Positions 1-6,284 of a stretch of DNA of 10,729 nt are shown one piece after another. Origin of the DNA: Dehalococcoidia bacterium (GTDB lineage Bacteria > Chloroflexota > Dehalococcoidia > Dehalococcoidales > E44-bin46); the NCBI GenBank assembly GCA_030634425.1, contig DAOWAU010000013.1:1-10729 (forward strand), given 5' to 3'. A model generated the notes under the pieces. The model had not been told where the DNA came from. It did no database searches and was given only the letters and a program-made list of their open reading frames with translations. How positions within the stretch are numbered: position 1 is the stretch's first letter; every line of letters begins with the position of its first letter. Both the position numbers and the translations under genes were made by a program.

Positions 1-437
1 CCGACAACTGGGCGCAGGTGCTTGATTTGTTCTCTGGTAGCGGAGCCTTGGGCATCGAGGCTTTAAGCCGGGGCGCAGACTGGGTTGACTTTGTTGAACA
101 TGATTCCCGATGTTGTGATATAATTAAACAGAACTTAGAAAAGACAAGGTTAACAGCGCAGGCTCATGTTTATTGCTGCAGTGTAGCCAAAGCGCTTTCC
201 TTTCTTGATAAGGAGTATAATATTATACTGATGGACCCGCCCTATTCTAACTCGTCTATAGGCGACGTAGTAACAAAACTAGCAAACTCTAAACTGGTTG
301 GGGCAAACTCCATTGTAGTGGTAACACACTCCCCCCACCTCCACCTGGATTCAACTTATGCTACACTAAATCTCATTAAAGAGTACCGCCACGGTGATAG
401 TTGCATCGCAGTATACCAAAAGGAGAGCAAGCCTTGA
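1..437 (+). CDS. rsmD: 16S rRNA (guanine966-N2)-methyltransferase RsmD, 5'-truncated by window edge
   Basis: RsmD uses S-adenosylmethionine to methylate the N2 of G966 of 16S rRNA during assembly of the 30S subunit. The visible 144 codons carry the Rossmann motif I (VLDLFSGSGALGIEALSRGA, the SAM-binding loop) right at the left edge and the catalytic DPPY motif (MDPPY, coded near 230-244). Both are the hallmarks of the RsmD/YhhF family, whose members are usually about 185-200 residues, so roughly 45-50 N-terminal residues lie outside the window. The in-frame GTG at 18 falls inside motif I and is not a real start; the frame is open to the window edge. The stop TGA (435-437) overlaps the TTG start of coaD by 4 nt, so the two genes are translationally coupled. 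Identification is secure. Confidence 0.93.
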   Translation, partial: DNWAQVLDLFSGSGALGIEALSRGADWVDFVEHDSRCCDIIKQNLEKTRLTAQAHVYCCSVAKALSFLDKEYNIILMDPPYSNSSIGDVVTKLANSKLVGANSIVVVTHSPHLHLDSTYATLNLIKEYRHGDSCIAVYQKESKP

Positions 438-919
438 GTACCGCCATCTACCCAGGCAGCTTCGACCCCATAACTAACGGACATCTTGACATCATTAATA
501 GAGCAGCCAAACTGTTTGAAAAGCTATTCATCGGAGTCTATGATAAACCAGACAAAAAGCTCCTCTTCACCACTGAAGAGCGAACAGAGATGGTAAGGCA
601 AGCCATAGCCACCCTACCCAATGTTGAGGTGATGGTTTTCACCGGGCTGGCTGTTGATTTTGCTAAAGAGGTAAAGGCACAATTGATAGTGCGTGGGCTG
701 AGAATGAGCGCCGACTTTGAGAAGGAATTCGATTTGGCCATGATGTACAAGAAGCTGTCCCCTGATATAGAATTAGTCTGTCTAATGTCAGATATGAGCT
801 ATCAGTTCCTTAGCTCCAGCCTGCTCAAGGAAGCAGCCAGACTGGGCGGTGCCATTGATGACCTTGTCCCCGAACACGTAGCTGTAGCCTTAAGAAAGAA
901 GGTTCATAATAAAATGTAG
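434..919 (+). CDS. coaD: Phosphopantetheine adenylyltransferase (CoaD)
   Basis: CoaD transfers AMP from ATP to 4'-phosphopantetheine, the penultimate step of coenzyme A synthesis in the cytosol. The 161-residue product has the full-length family fold: the nucleotidyltransferase motif PGSFDPITNGH at residues 7-17 (the T/HxGH site), RGLR at 87-90, and FLSSSLLKE at 125-133, which corresponds to the ISSTxxR-type phosphate-binding loop. I chose TTG at 434 because it lies 8 nt after a clear Shine-Dalgarno sequence (AAAAGGAG, 418-425), begins MSTAIYPGSFDP as in homologues, and gives the normal length. An upstream ATG at 401 in the same frame would add 11 residues coded inside rsmD and has no such support. 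The start overlaps the rsmD stop (TTGA), so the pair is an operon. Confidence 0.96.
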   Translation: MSTAIYPGSFDPITNGHLDIINRAAKLFEKLFIGVYDKPDKKLLFTTEERTEMVRQAIATLPNVEVMVFTGLAVDFAKEVKAQLIVRGLRMSADFEKEFDLAMMYKKLSPDIELVCLMSDMSYQFLSSSLLKEAARLGGAIDDLVPEHVAVALRKKVHNKM

Positions 920-991
920 ATATTGTGACAAACAAGGAGCATTACTCAAGGCAAACCGATTTCACAAGGAGGATAAAAGAAAGAGAGCTAT

Positions 992-1264
992 ATGGCATAC
1001 AAAATTACGGACGAGTGTATTAGCTGTGGAGCCTGTGAGCCTGAGTGCCCGAATGAGGCAATTAGCGAGGGGGAGACAATCTATATCATTGACCCGGATA
1101 AGTGCACTGAATGTGTTGGTAGCCATGAATCATCCAAGTGCGTTGAGGTCTGCCCCGTAGACTGCTGTATACCCGACGAAGAGCATACCGAGAACAAAGA
1201 GCAGCTTCTTGAGAAGTGGCGTAAGTCGCACCCAGGCGAGGAACCGGCTGAAGGAACCTATTAA
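992..1264 (+). CDS. 2[4Fe-4S] ferredoxin, Alvin/YfhL type
   Basis: This is a 90-residue low-potential electron carrier. The first cluster motif is C9-x2-C12-x2-C15-x3-C19-P. The second is C38-x2-C41-x8-C50-x3-C54-P with C58 following. The eight-residue spacing between the second and third cysteines of the second motif, plus a charged C-terminal extension of about 30 residues, marks the Allochromatium vinosum/YfhL class rather than clostridial ferredoxins, and this class normally binds two [4Fe-4S] clusters. Its redox partner cannot be read from the sequence. It lies 72 nt after coaD and is probably cotranscribed, since no convincing promoter is visible between them. The best Shine-Dalgarno sequence (AAGGAGG, 966-972) is 19 nt from the ATG, unusually far; a poorer purine stretch (GAGAG, 983-987) is closer. 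No alternative in-frame start exists between them. Confidence 0.95.
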   Translation: MAYKITDECISCGACEPECPNEAISEGETIYIIDPDKCTECVGSHESSKCVEVCPVDCCIPDEEHTENKEQLLEKWRKSHPGEEPAEGTY

Positions 1265-1298
1265 ACTCAAAACCAGCAACGGAAAACGAGCCTGGTTA

Positions 1299-1341
1299 GC
1301 TAACAGCAATTAATCCAACGGTTGATTGTTACTCTGTTAGC
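1299..1341. terminator. Hairpin in convergent intergenic region (possible bidirectional terminator)
   Basis: GCTAACAG (1299-1306) and CTGTTAGC (1334-1341) form a perfect 8-bp inverted repeat. Its 27-nt interior holds a second small hairpin around CAACGGTTG (1316-1324). It lies 35 nt after the ferredoxin stop and before the end of the convergent cvpA gene. No strong T tract follows on either strand, so termination is inferred from position and symmetry. Confidence 0.45.
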
Positions 1342-1348
1342 GCTATTA

Positions 1349-1368
1349 ATTTGGCGGTAGCGTCAAAT
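1349..1368 (-). terminator. Hairpin just downstream of the cvpA stop
   Basis: ATTTGGCG (1349-1356) pairs with CGTCAAAT (1361-1368) over 8 bp (one G-U in + sense) around a 4-nt loop. It begins 7 nt beyond the cvpA stop codon. On the - strand it is followed by AT-rich sequence (ATTAATAG) rather than a clean U run. It is plausibly the end of the exporter operon transcript, and may also serve the convergent ferredoxin transcript. Confidence 0.45.
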
Positions 1369-1374
1369 CTTTGG

Positions 1375-1863
1375 TTATTGGAAGAAAGAGCGTACTGTAC
1401 CAAACTCCCCAGGAAGCAGAGCCAGCACTCTGGGGAAGCGGTCTAATAAAATGGGAGCGAGGTTTGATTCAGCGATAGCTCCCGTTACGCCCAGAAATTT
1501 GACCCACATAGCTAGGAAGGCGCCACAAAACATAGCCCCCACCACAAACCCTAAAATGCCGCCAACAAGATGATTAGCCCAACCCAGCATTATCGCTGAA
1601 ACCGCCTGCTTTAGTAAGCGGGCGAGCACAGTAGCAAGCACCATCACCCCAATAAATATGATGGCAAAGGCAGCAACCTTAGCTAAACCTGCCCAAGGAA
1701 TGAAGGATAGCCACTGGGAAAAGGGAGCATAATAACGCCCAGCCAGGATTACACCAACTACTAACCCGGCAAGGGTGAGTGACACCTTGATAATTCCCTT
1801 CCTCACCCCAATGAAGGCGGCAATACCTACAGCCGCCATGATAACTATATCAAGCCAGTTCAT
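1375..1863 (-). CDS. CvpA family membrane protein
   Basis: This 162-residue integral membrane protein has about four hydrophobic segments (roughly residues 5-20, 27-45, 62-85 and 98-122). The N-terminal pattern MNWLDIVIMAAVGIAAFIGVxKG is typical of the CvpA family, named for colicin V production in E. coli and found widely in bacteria with an unsettled cell-envelope role. The N-terminal WLDI and the GVRKG turn after the first helix fit the family, and the length matches. The ATG at 1863 is forced: an in-frame TAA lies four codons upstream. The nearest G-rich Shine-Dalgarno-like run (AGGGGGT, about 1881-1887) is rather distant, so translation may be weak or coupled to the preceding gene. It is the last gene of the exporter operon, 54 nt after the permease, and a hairpin follows its stop. 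Confidence 0.82.
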   Translation of the reverse strand: MNWLDIVIMAAVGIAAFIGVRKGIIKVSLTLAGLVVGVILAGRYYAPFSQWLSFIPWAGLAKVAAFAIIFIGVMVLATVLARLLKQAVSAIMLGWANHLVGGILGFVVGAMFCGAFLAMWVKFLGVTGAIAESNLAPILLDRFPRVLALLPGEFGTVRSFFQ

Positions 1864-1917
1864 ACCAGCGATCGGTTACCACCCCCTATTTCTTGTTAAT
1901 TCTCTCCGTTATCCATA

Positions 1918-3171
1918 TTATCCATAATGGAGGGCATCAATGGGATTGAGCCGAGCCGCTCTCAGTGCTGGATATATCCCGGAGATAATGCCAATTAAAA
2001 CCGAAACCGATATCGCCAGAATTACAATATCTGGTGATACCACAGACGGAATCGTCTGCCCGCCGATCTCTATACGAGAAGCCAAACGTGATACCATCCA
2101 GCCACCAGCTATGCCGATGCCACCACCGACCGAGCTGAGCATCGCCGCCTCCAGCAGGAACTGAATTAGAATGTCCCTCCGCTTAGCCCCTACTGCTTTA
2201 CGAATGCCTATCTCTCTGGTACGCTCAGTTACCGAAACCAGCATAATATTCATTATACCTATACCTCCAACCAAAAGGGAAATGCCAGCAATAGCTCCCA
2301 GAAATATGGTAAATACCCCGGTTACCTGCTGCAACATACCAAGTATCTCTTCCTGGCTGATGGCAGCAAAATCATCCTCATCATCGTCTGATATCCGATG
2401 GCGCTTCCTTAAGACATCCTCAATCTCCTCTATTGCCCCGTCTATTGCCGCAGCGCTGGACACCTTGACAGCGATAGACTGAACAGCGGGTTCACCCCTA
2501 ATTGTGCGCTGAGTGAACAGCTTGGTCTGAAAGGTAGTTAGGGGGGTCATAACCACCTCATCCATACTAACCCCCATGAAGGCACCACCCTTCTCCTCCA
2601 GAACCCCGATAACAGTAAACCGTTTCCCCTTGATTTTAACCTCTTGCCCTAAAGGGTCATCCGAACCAAAAAGGTCATCAGCCACTGTATCGCCCAATAC
2701 CACCACCATATCCCTATAGGCTACATTCCTGTCGGAGACAAATTGCCCTGAGGCTATAGGGTTATTTAATGCCCTTTGCTCTTCAGGGGTGACACCGCTT
2801 ATTGAGACAGTAACACTCTCGTCACCGGTAGTTACTTCAGCAAAGTCCTGAGACGAAGGAGCTATGGCTACTACCGAGTGAACGATATTAGGATTAGCCA
2901 GAACCTCAGCATCATCCATGCTAAGAGTGGGCTTAGCTGTGCCAAATCCCGCCGCCCCCGGTGCCTCAGGGTTCCTGGATACTACAAAGATTACATTGGT
3001 GCCCATCTGTTCAAAGGTAGAGGTAACCATTGCCTGAGCACCCCTCCCCACCGACATAAGTCCTATCACCGCCGTGACCCCGATTATTATGCCCAGCATG
3101 GTTAATGAGGAACGCAGCTTATTAGCCGACAGCGACCTTAAGGCAGTAACCAGAGAGTCTTTAAACTTCAC
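1918..3171 (-). CDS. MacB/FtsX-type ABC transporter permease
   Basis: This 417-residue permease has MacB-family architecture. A short cytoplasmic amphipathic N-terminus ([20 protein letters not shown]) is followed by a first membrane helix (about residues 20-43, [19 protein letters not shown]), a large extracytoplasmic MacB-PCD domain (about 45-275), and a C-terminal FtsX domain with three helices (about 283-312, 338-363, 380-405). The FtsX signature [20 protein letters not shown] lies between helices 2 and 3. Such permeases act as mechanotransmitters that move substrates from the outer face of the membrane rather than through a central pore. The start is GTG (3171-3169), overlapping the ATPase stop as GTGA, with a Shine-Dalgarno GGAAGGA about 10 nt upstream. 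It forms the transporter with the ATPase and adaptor encoded just upstream. An acidic run (DDDEDD) lies near the end of the extracytoplasmic domain. Substrate unknown. Confidence 0.93.
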   Translation of the reverse strand: MKFKDSLVTALRSLSANKLRSSLTMLGIIIGVTAVIGLMSVGRGAQAMVTSTFEQMGTNVIFVVSRNPEAPGAAGFGTAKPTLSMDDAEVLANPNIVHSVVAIAPSSQDFAEVTTGDESVTVSISGVTPEEQRALNNPIASGQFVSDRNVAYRDMVVVLGDTVADDLFGSDDPLGQEVKIKGKRFTVIGVLEEKGGAFMGVSMDEVVMTPLTTFQTKLFTQRTIRGEPAVQSIAVKVSSAAAIDGAIEEIEDVLRKRHRISDDDEDDFAAISQEEILGMLQQVTGVFTIFLGAIAGISLLVGGIGIMNIMLVSVTERTREIGIRKAVGAKRRDILIQFLLEAAMLSSVGGGIGIAGGWMVSRLASRIEIGGQTIPSVVSPDIVILAISVSVLIGIISGIYPALRAARLNPIDALHYG

Positions 3172-3830
3172 TGGCTGATAATCCTTCCGTCTTGAATACG
3201 GATAATGCGCTGAGCCTGAGCAGCTATATTCGTCTCATGGGTAATCAGGATTATAGTTATGCCCTCCTGGTGGAGCTGCCGGAAAATAGACATAATTTCG
3301 GCAGAAGAATGGGTGTCAAGTTCACCCGTCGGCTCATCAGCTAGAATGAGAGCGGGATTATTAATCAGTGCCCTGGCGATAGCCACCCGCTGCTGCTCTC
3401 CACCTGAGAGCTCGGTAGGCTTATGATCAGCCCTTTCTCCTAATCCTATCCGCTCCAAGGCTTCAGCAGCACGTTCTTGCCTGTGGTGAATACCACCCAT
3501 ATAAATAAGAGGCAGTTCTACATTTGATAAGGCAGTAGCCCGGGGCAGAAGGTTAAAGTCCTGAAAGACGAAACCGAACTTTCCGCTTCTCATCTCGGCT
3601 AGCTGGTTATCATTAAGCCGACTGACATCCACCCCGTCAAAGATATATCTCCCTGAGGTAGGTCTATCCAGACAGCCGATTACATTCAGCAGGGTTGATT
3701 TACCCGAGCCTGAGGCGCCGATAATAGCCACCATCTCCCCTTTAGTAATAGAGAGAGTTACCCCTCTCAGGGCAGGAACCTCTACCTTACCCCTCCAATA
3801 AACCTTGGTAATATTTTCCAGCTCAATCAT
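3168..3830 (-). CDS. MacB/LolD-type ABC transporter ATPase
   Basis: This cytoplasmic ATPase subunit (220 residues) powers the adjacent permease. All nucleotide-binding motifs are intact: Walker [10 protein letters not shown] at residues 38-46, Q-loop glutamine at 90 ([10 protein letters not shown]), the signature [15 protein letters not shown] at 141-155, Walker B ILADEP at 162-167 with catalytic Glu166, D-loop GELD at 169-172, and the H-loop histidine at 198 (ITHE). The VEVPALRGV segment at 16-24 and the [15 protein letters not shown] form are diagnostic of the MacB/LolD subfamily. The ATG at 3830 is preceded by AAGG. It starts 34 nt after the adaptor gene and overlaps the permease start by 4 nt, showing coupled translation. 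Nothing appears degraded. Confidence 0.96.
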   Translation of the reverse strand: MIELENITKVYWRGKVEVPALRGVTLSITKGEMVAIIGASGSGKSTLLNVIGCLDRPTSGRYIFDGVDVSRLNDNQLAEMRSGKFGFVFQDFNLLPRATALSNVELPLIYMGGIHHRQERAAEALERIGLGERADHKPTELSGGEQQRVAIARALINNPALILADEPTGELDTHSSAEIMSIFRQLHQEGITIILITHETNIAAQAQRIIRIQDGRIISQ

Positions 3831-3864
3831 ACTTTACCTTGATAGCCGATTCTTTCCCACTCAC

Positions 3865-5031
3865 TCAGTGAAAGGGAATCCCAGTCCTGGTTGACCTTGA
3901 CTCCTCCTGCTTCTCTGCCATCGTCCCCACCACTATTTCTCCCTCTTCAAGCCCAGATACAATCTCAGTCTGATAACCATCGCTCATACCGATAACTACA
4001 GACCTCTCCTCAATCTGTTCATCAACCATAACATAAACTATAGGATTGCCCTGACTATCCTGATGGGTGGCCCGGTCGGGCACCAGCAAAACATCGGTTC
4101 GTTCACTGATTATAATATCAACGGTGGCGCTCATACCAAACCTGAGTCCAGAATTCCACGGAACATCAAAGCCAATTTCGACCTCATAGAGAACTACGCC
4201 AGATTCCACTGTTGGCAGCGGGCCAATGGAGCTAACCCTGCCCTCAAGATTTAGGGCAGGGAGTGCGTCCAGCTCAATAATAGTTCTCTGCCCTGGCTTT
4301 ACACTGGGAATATCTATCTCATCCAGCGCCACAGTCAGCTCCATAGTGGCGATGTCGATCAGATGTACTATTGTTGTAGTGGCGGAAACTGCCTCCCCCT
4401 CAATAACATCGACACTAGTCACCACCCCTCTAAAGGGGGTACTGAGAGTTGCCTCGTCTAGCTGCTTTTGTGCCTCATCCACCGCCTCCTCAGCAGCAAC
4501 CAATTGTGAATTAGCGGCTTCTAACTGCAAGTCAGCCACCTCAAGCCTCAATGTGGCGGCCTCAAGCTCCGTTTCGGCTATCTTTCTCAGCCTGCTCTCA
4601 GCCAATGATCTCTGTAGCACTCTTCGATTATAATCAGCCTGTTTCCAATCAGCCTCTGCTTGTACCTTTCCAGTCTCTGCCTGTTTTATCGCAAGCTCTG
4701 CCTGTTTTACCGCAAGCTCTGCCTCAGTCAAAGCCAGCTCCAGAGCACTGGTATCAAGCTCGGCTAGCACCTCCCCATAGCTAACCTCATCACCCTCCTC
4801 AACATATATCTCATCTACCTTTCCACTGCTGCCGAAGGTCAAGTTCGCTTCGTCAGAGACAGCTATATTGCCGCTGCCACTGACGATAACGGACAAATCG
4901 CCGCGAACCACCTCGACCAGTTGGCTAGTGTCCGCCTCTTCACCAACCCCACCTCTAAACGGAATACAGGCCACGGAGCCAGCCAAAGCAAGGCACAATA
5001 ATATAATAGCCGTAATCTTCCAGTGTTTCAC
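3865..5031 (-). CDS. MacA/HlyD-like periplasmic adaptor (membrane fusion protein), probable lipoprotein
   Basis: This adaptor (388 residues) works with the MacB-type ATPase and permease encoded next. Order of parts: a signal peptide with a hydrophobic core (about 8-21) ending in a lipobox-like SVAC (Cys22; Ser at -3 is not the ideal residue); an N-terminal barrel/lipoyl half-motif (SGKVDEIYVEEGDEVSYGE); an Ala/Glu/Gln-rich coiled coil (about 93-193); the second lipoyl half (LSTPFRGVVTSV); and beta-barrel and membrane-proximal domains with VLLVPDRA. Two adjacent start codons exist, TTG at 5034 and GTG at 5031. GTG lies 8 nt after the Shine-Dalgarno AGAGG and is preferred. If the host lacks an outer membrane, as Dehalococcoidia are believed to, the adaptor would work as a surface lipoprotein without a TolC partner; that is inference. 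Confidence 0.9.
   Translation of the reverse strand: MKHWKITAIILLCLALAGSVACIPFRGGVGEEADTSQLVEVVRGDLSVIVSGSGNIAVSDEANLTFGSSGKVDEIYVEEGDEVSYGEVLAELDTSALELALTEAELAVKQAELAIKQAETGKVQAEADWKQADYNRRVLQRSLAESRLRKIAETELEAATLRLEVADLQLEAANSQLVAAEEAVDEAQKQLDEATLSTPFRGVVTSVDVIEGEAVSATTTIVHLIDIATMELTVALDEIDIPSVKPGQRTIIELDALPALNLEGRVSSIGPLPTVESGVVLYEVEIGFDVPWNSGLRFGMSATVDIIISERTDVLLVPDRATHQDSQGNPIVYVMVDEQIEERSVVIGMSDGYQTEIVSGLEEGEIVVGTMAEKQEESRSTRTGIPFH
4675..4716 (-). repeat. 21-nt tandem repeat within the adaptor's coiled coil
   Basis: Two adjacent 21-nt units (4675-4695 and 4696-4716) differ by one base; a partial third unit begins at 4717. Each codes one seven-residue helix turn of the type KQAELA(V/I), so the DNA repeat is an in-frame heptad duplication that lengthens the coiled coil. 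It reads as recent slippage in a helical spacer rather than a separate element. Confidence 0.75.
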
Positions 5032-5065
5032 CAATCACACCTCTTTCTTTTTTGCTGCTTCCTGA

Positions 5066-5347
5066 TCACTTCTCTTTTTCTTTGCTGCCTCCGGCGACCT
5101 TATGCTCCCCCAACACCTGCTCGAATTGAGCCAACCGTTTGCTCATCATGGCTAACACCTGCTCCAGAGCATCAGCTTTGAGTAAGAATAGCCCCTCGCC
5201 GAATGGGGTTTCGAAAACCAGTAATGTAGCTCCGGTATCTAAGCCTAGCTCCTTGCGCGCACTAGCCGGTATGACCACCTGCCCCTTGGGACCAACCGTC
5301 ATTGAGCCAAAGAATTTATGCTCACCCTGAATATTTTTGATGTGCAT
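5066..5347 (-). CDS. AbrB/SpoVT-type transcriptional regulator
   Basis: This 93-residue DNA-binding protein has the swapped-hairpin AbrB fold at residues about 14-52; the key stretch MTVGPKGQVVIPASARKELG is the canonical SpoVT-AbrB signature, followed by LLVFETPFGEGLFLLK. The C-terminal third is helical and ends in a Lys/Glu-rich tail, likely for oligomerisation. It resembles stand-alone transition-state regulators and antitoxin-like AbrB proteins, but no toxin gene is adjacent. ATG at 5347 is preferred over GTG at 5350: the strong Shine-Dalgarno AAGGAGG (5353-5359) sits 5 nt from the ATG but only 2 nt from the GTG. It heads the exporter operon (31 nt before the adaptor gene) and lies right behind a strong promoter overlapped by a dyad, so autoregulation and control of the exporter are likely. 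Confidence 0.88.
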   Translation of the reverse strand: MHIKNIQGEHKFFGSMTVGPKGQVVIPASARKELGLDTGATLLVFETPFGEGLFLLKADALEQVLAMMSKRLAQFEQVLGEHKVAGGSKEKEK

Positions 5348-5359
5348 CACCGCCTCCTT

Positions 5360-5401
5360 AGTACAGATAGTAGTGAATATCCGACTATTCCTAATTGTAC
5401 T
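5360..5401. promoter_or_regulatory. Interrupted dyad overlapping the abrB -10 region (candidate operator)
   Basis: AGTACA (5360-5365) and TGTACT (5396-5401) are exact inverted copies. A second inner pair, ATAGT (5367-5371) and ACTAT (5384-5388), is nested symmetrically enough to form an extended dyad. It covers the -10 element, the predicted transcription start and the untranslated leader up to the Shine-Dalgarno sequence. AbrB-family proteins often repress their own promoters, so this is a reasonable autoregulatory site, but the binding protein is inferred. Confidence 0.4.
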
Positions 5402-5423
5402 ACTTTCAGGGAAAATGTGTCAA
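5394..5423 (-). promoter_or_regulatory. Promoter of the abrB-exporter operon
   Basis: On the - strand, TTGACA (5418-5423, a perfect -35) is followed by an 18-nt spacer and TACAAT (5394-5399, one mismatch from consensus). The predicted start is near 5387, giving a leader of about 40 nt before the abrB ATG. It fits a housekeeping sigma factor. It lies in the 125-nt gap between abrB and the end of proC. Confidence 0.75.
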
Positions 5424-5472
5424 GGTTAAAATCGGATTATTTACCGGGGGATAGTTAACAGAGGGGATGCCT

Positions 5473-6273
5473 CTATTTCACTAATCTTTTGGCTTTGTTG
5501 TAGGCAGCTTCAACCGCCTGCTTCACCAGCTCAGCAAACTGTCCCTTTTCCAACCGGGCCAGAGCCTCGGCAGTGGTGCCGCCAGAGGAGGTAACCATTC
5601 TTCGCAGCTCTGAAGGCTGTTTGCCCGACTGGTGAAGGAAGTGGGTGGAACCCAGTAATGTCTGCGATACCAGCTCCTGCGCCATATCATGAGGCAGACC
5701 AATATGTCTGGCCGCCTCAATCAGGGCTTCAACAAAGAGGAAAACATAAGCCGGCCCGCTACCGCTTATCGCCGTCGCCATATCAATATACTTCTCGTCA
5801 TCAACATAAATCTCCCTGCCCATGGCACTGAGGATAGAGCCAGCCCACTCCCTTTGCTGCTCAGTTACCTCAGCAGTAGCCGTCCATACCGCCATACCCT
5901 CGCCAATCTGGGCAGGTGTGTTGGGCATAGCGCGAACTACGCGCTTATGGTTGAGTCCCGAAGACAGAGTACCGATGCTGGCCCCGGCAACAATGGATAG
6001 TACCAGCTGAGCAGACTTAAGCCGACCATTAAGCTCAGCCATCGCCTCAGCCAGATTCTGTGGCTTAATCGCCAGAACCACTACCTCTCCCCCGCCTACC
6101 GCCTGGCGATTATCACCCGTCACGGCGACATTGTATTTCTGTTCAAGATACTGACGGCGAGGCTCGCTAATATCACTAACCACGATAGCCTGCGGCGAGG
6201 CCAGCCCCTCGGCTAAAACAGCTGACAATATCACCTCCCCCATAACCCCACCACCAACGAAAGTGACTTCCAT
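5473..6273 (-). CDS. proC: Pyrroline-5-carboxylate reductase (ProC)
   Basis: ProC reduces 1-pyrroline-5-carboxylate to L-proline with NAD(P)H, the last step of proline synthesis. The 266-residue product is full length. It has an N-terminal dinucleotide-binding loop GGGVMG (7-12), LAIKPQN (68-73), VRAMPNTPAQIGEGM (113-127), the substrate/dimerisation motif SGSGPAYVFLFVEAL (170-184), and TSSGGTT (228-234) with the usual helical C-terminus. I chose ATG at 6273: it follows a good Shine-Dalgarno AAGGGAG at about 4 nt and gives the canonical MEVTFVGGG start. The GTG at 6288 overlaps the leuS stop but lacks a ribosome binding site. Only 11 nt separate it from leuS, so the two are cotranscribed from the leuS promoter. 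No U-tailed terminator is evident after its stop. Confidence 0.95.
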   Translation of the reverse strand: MEVTFVGGGVMGEVILSAVLAEGLASPQAIVVSDISEPRRQYLEQKYNVAVTGDNRQAVGGGEVVVLAIKPQNLAEAMAELNGRLKSAQLVLSIVAGASIGTLSSGLNHKRVVRAMPNTPAQIGEGMAVWTATAEVTEQQREWAGSILSAMGREIYVDDEKYIDMATAISGSGPAYVFLFVEALIEAARHIGLPHDMAQELVSQTLLGSTHFLHQSGKQPSELRRMVTSSGGTTAEALARLEKGQFAELVKQAVEAAYNKAKRLVK

Positions 6274-6284
6274 CTTACTCCCTT

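Noticed and set aside
2171..2482. 103-codon + strand ORF opposite the permease gene
   Set aside because: It is low-complexity Ser/Ile/Pro translation of the antisense strand of a clearly conserved gene; other antisense ORFs over the permease, adaptor and leuS are likewise shadows.
5424..5474. Terminator after proC
   Set aside because: AGAGG/CCTCT (5460-5474) forms only a 5-bp stem without a U run, and the AT-rich pairing at 5424-5445 is interrupted; neither is convincing.
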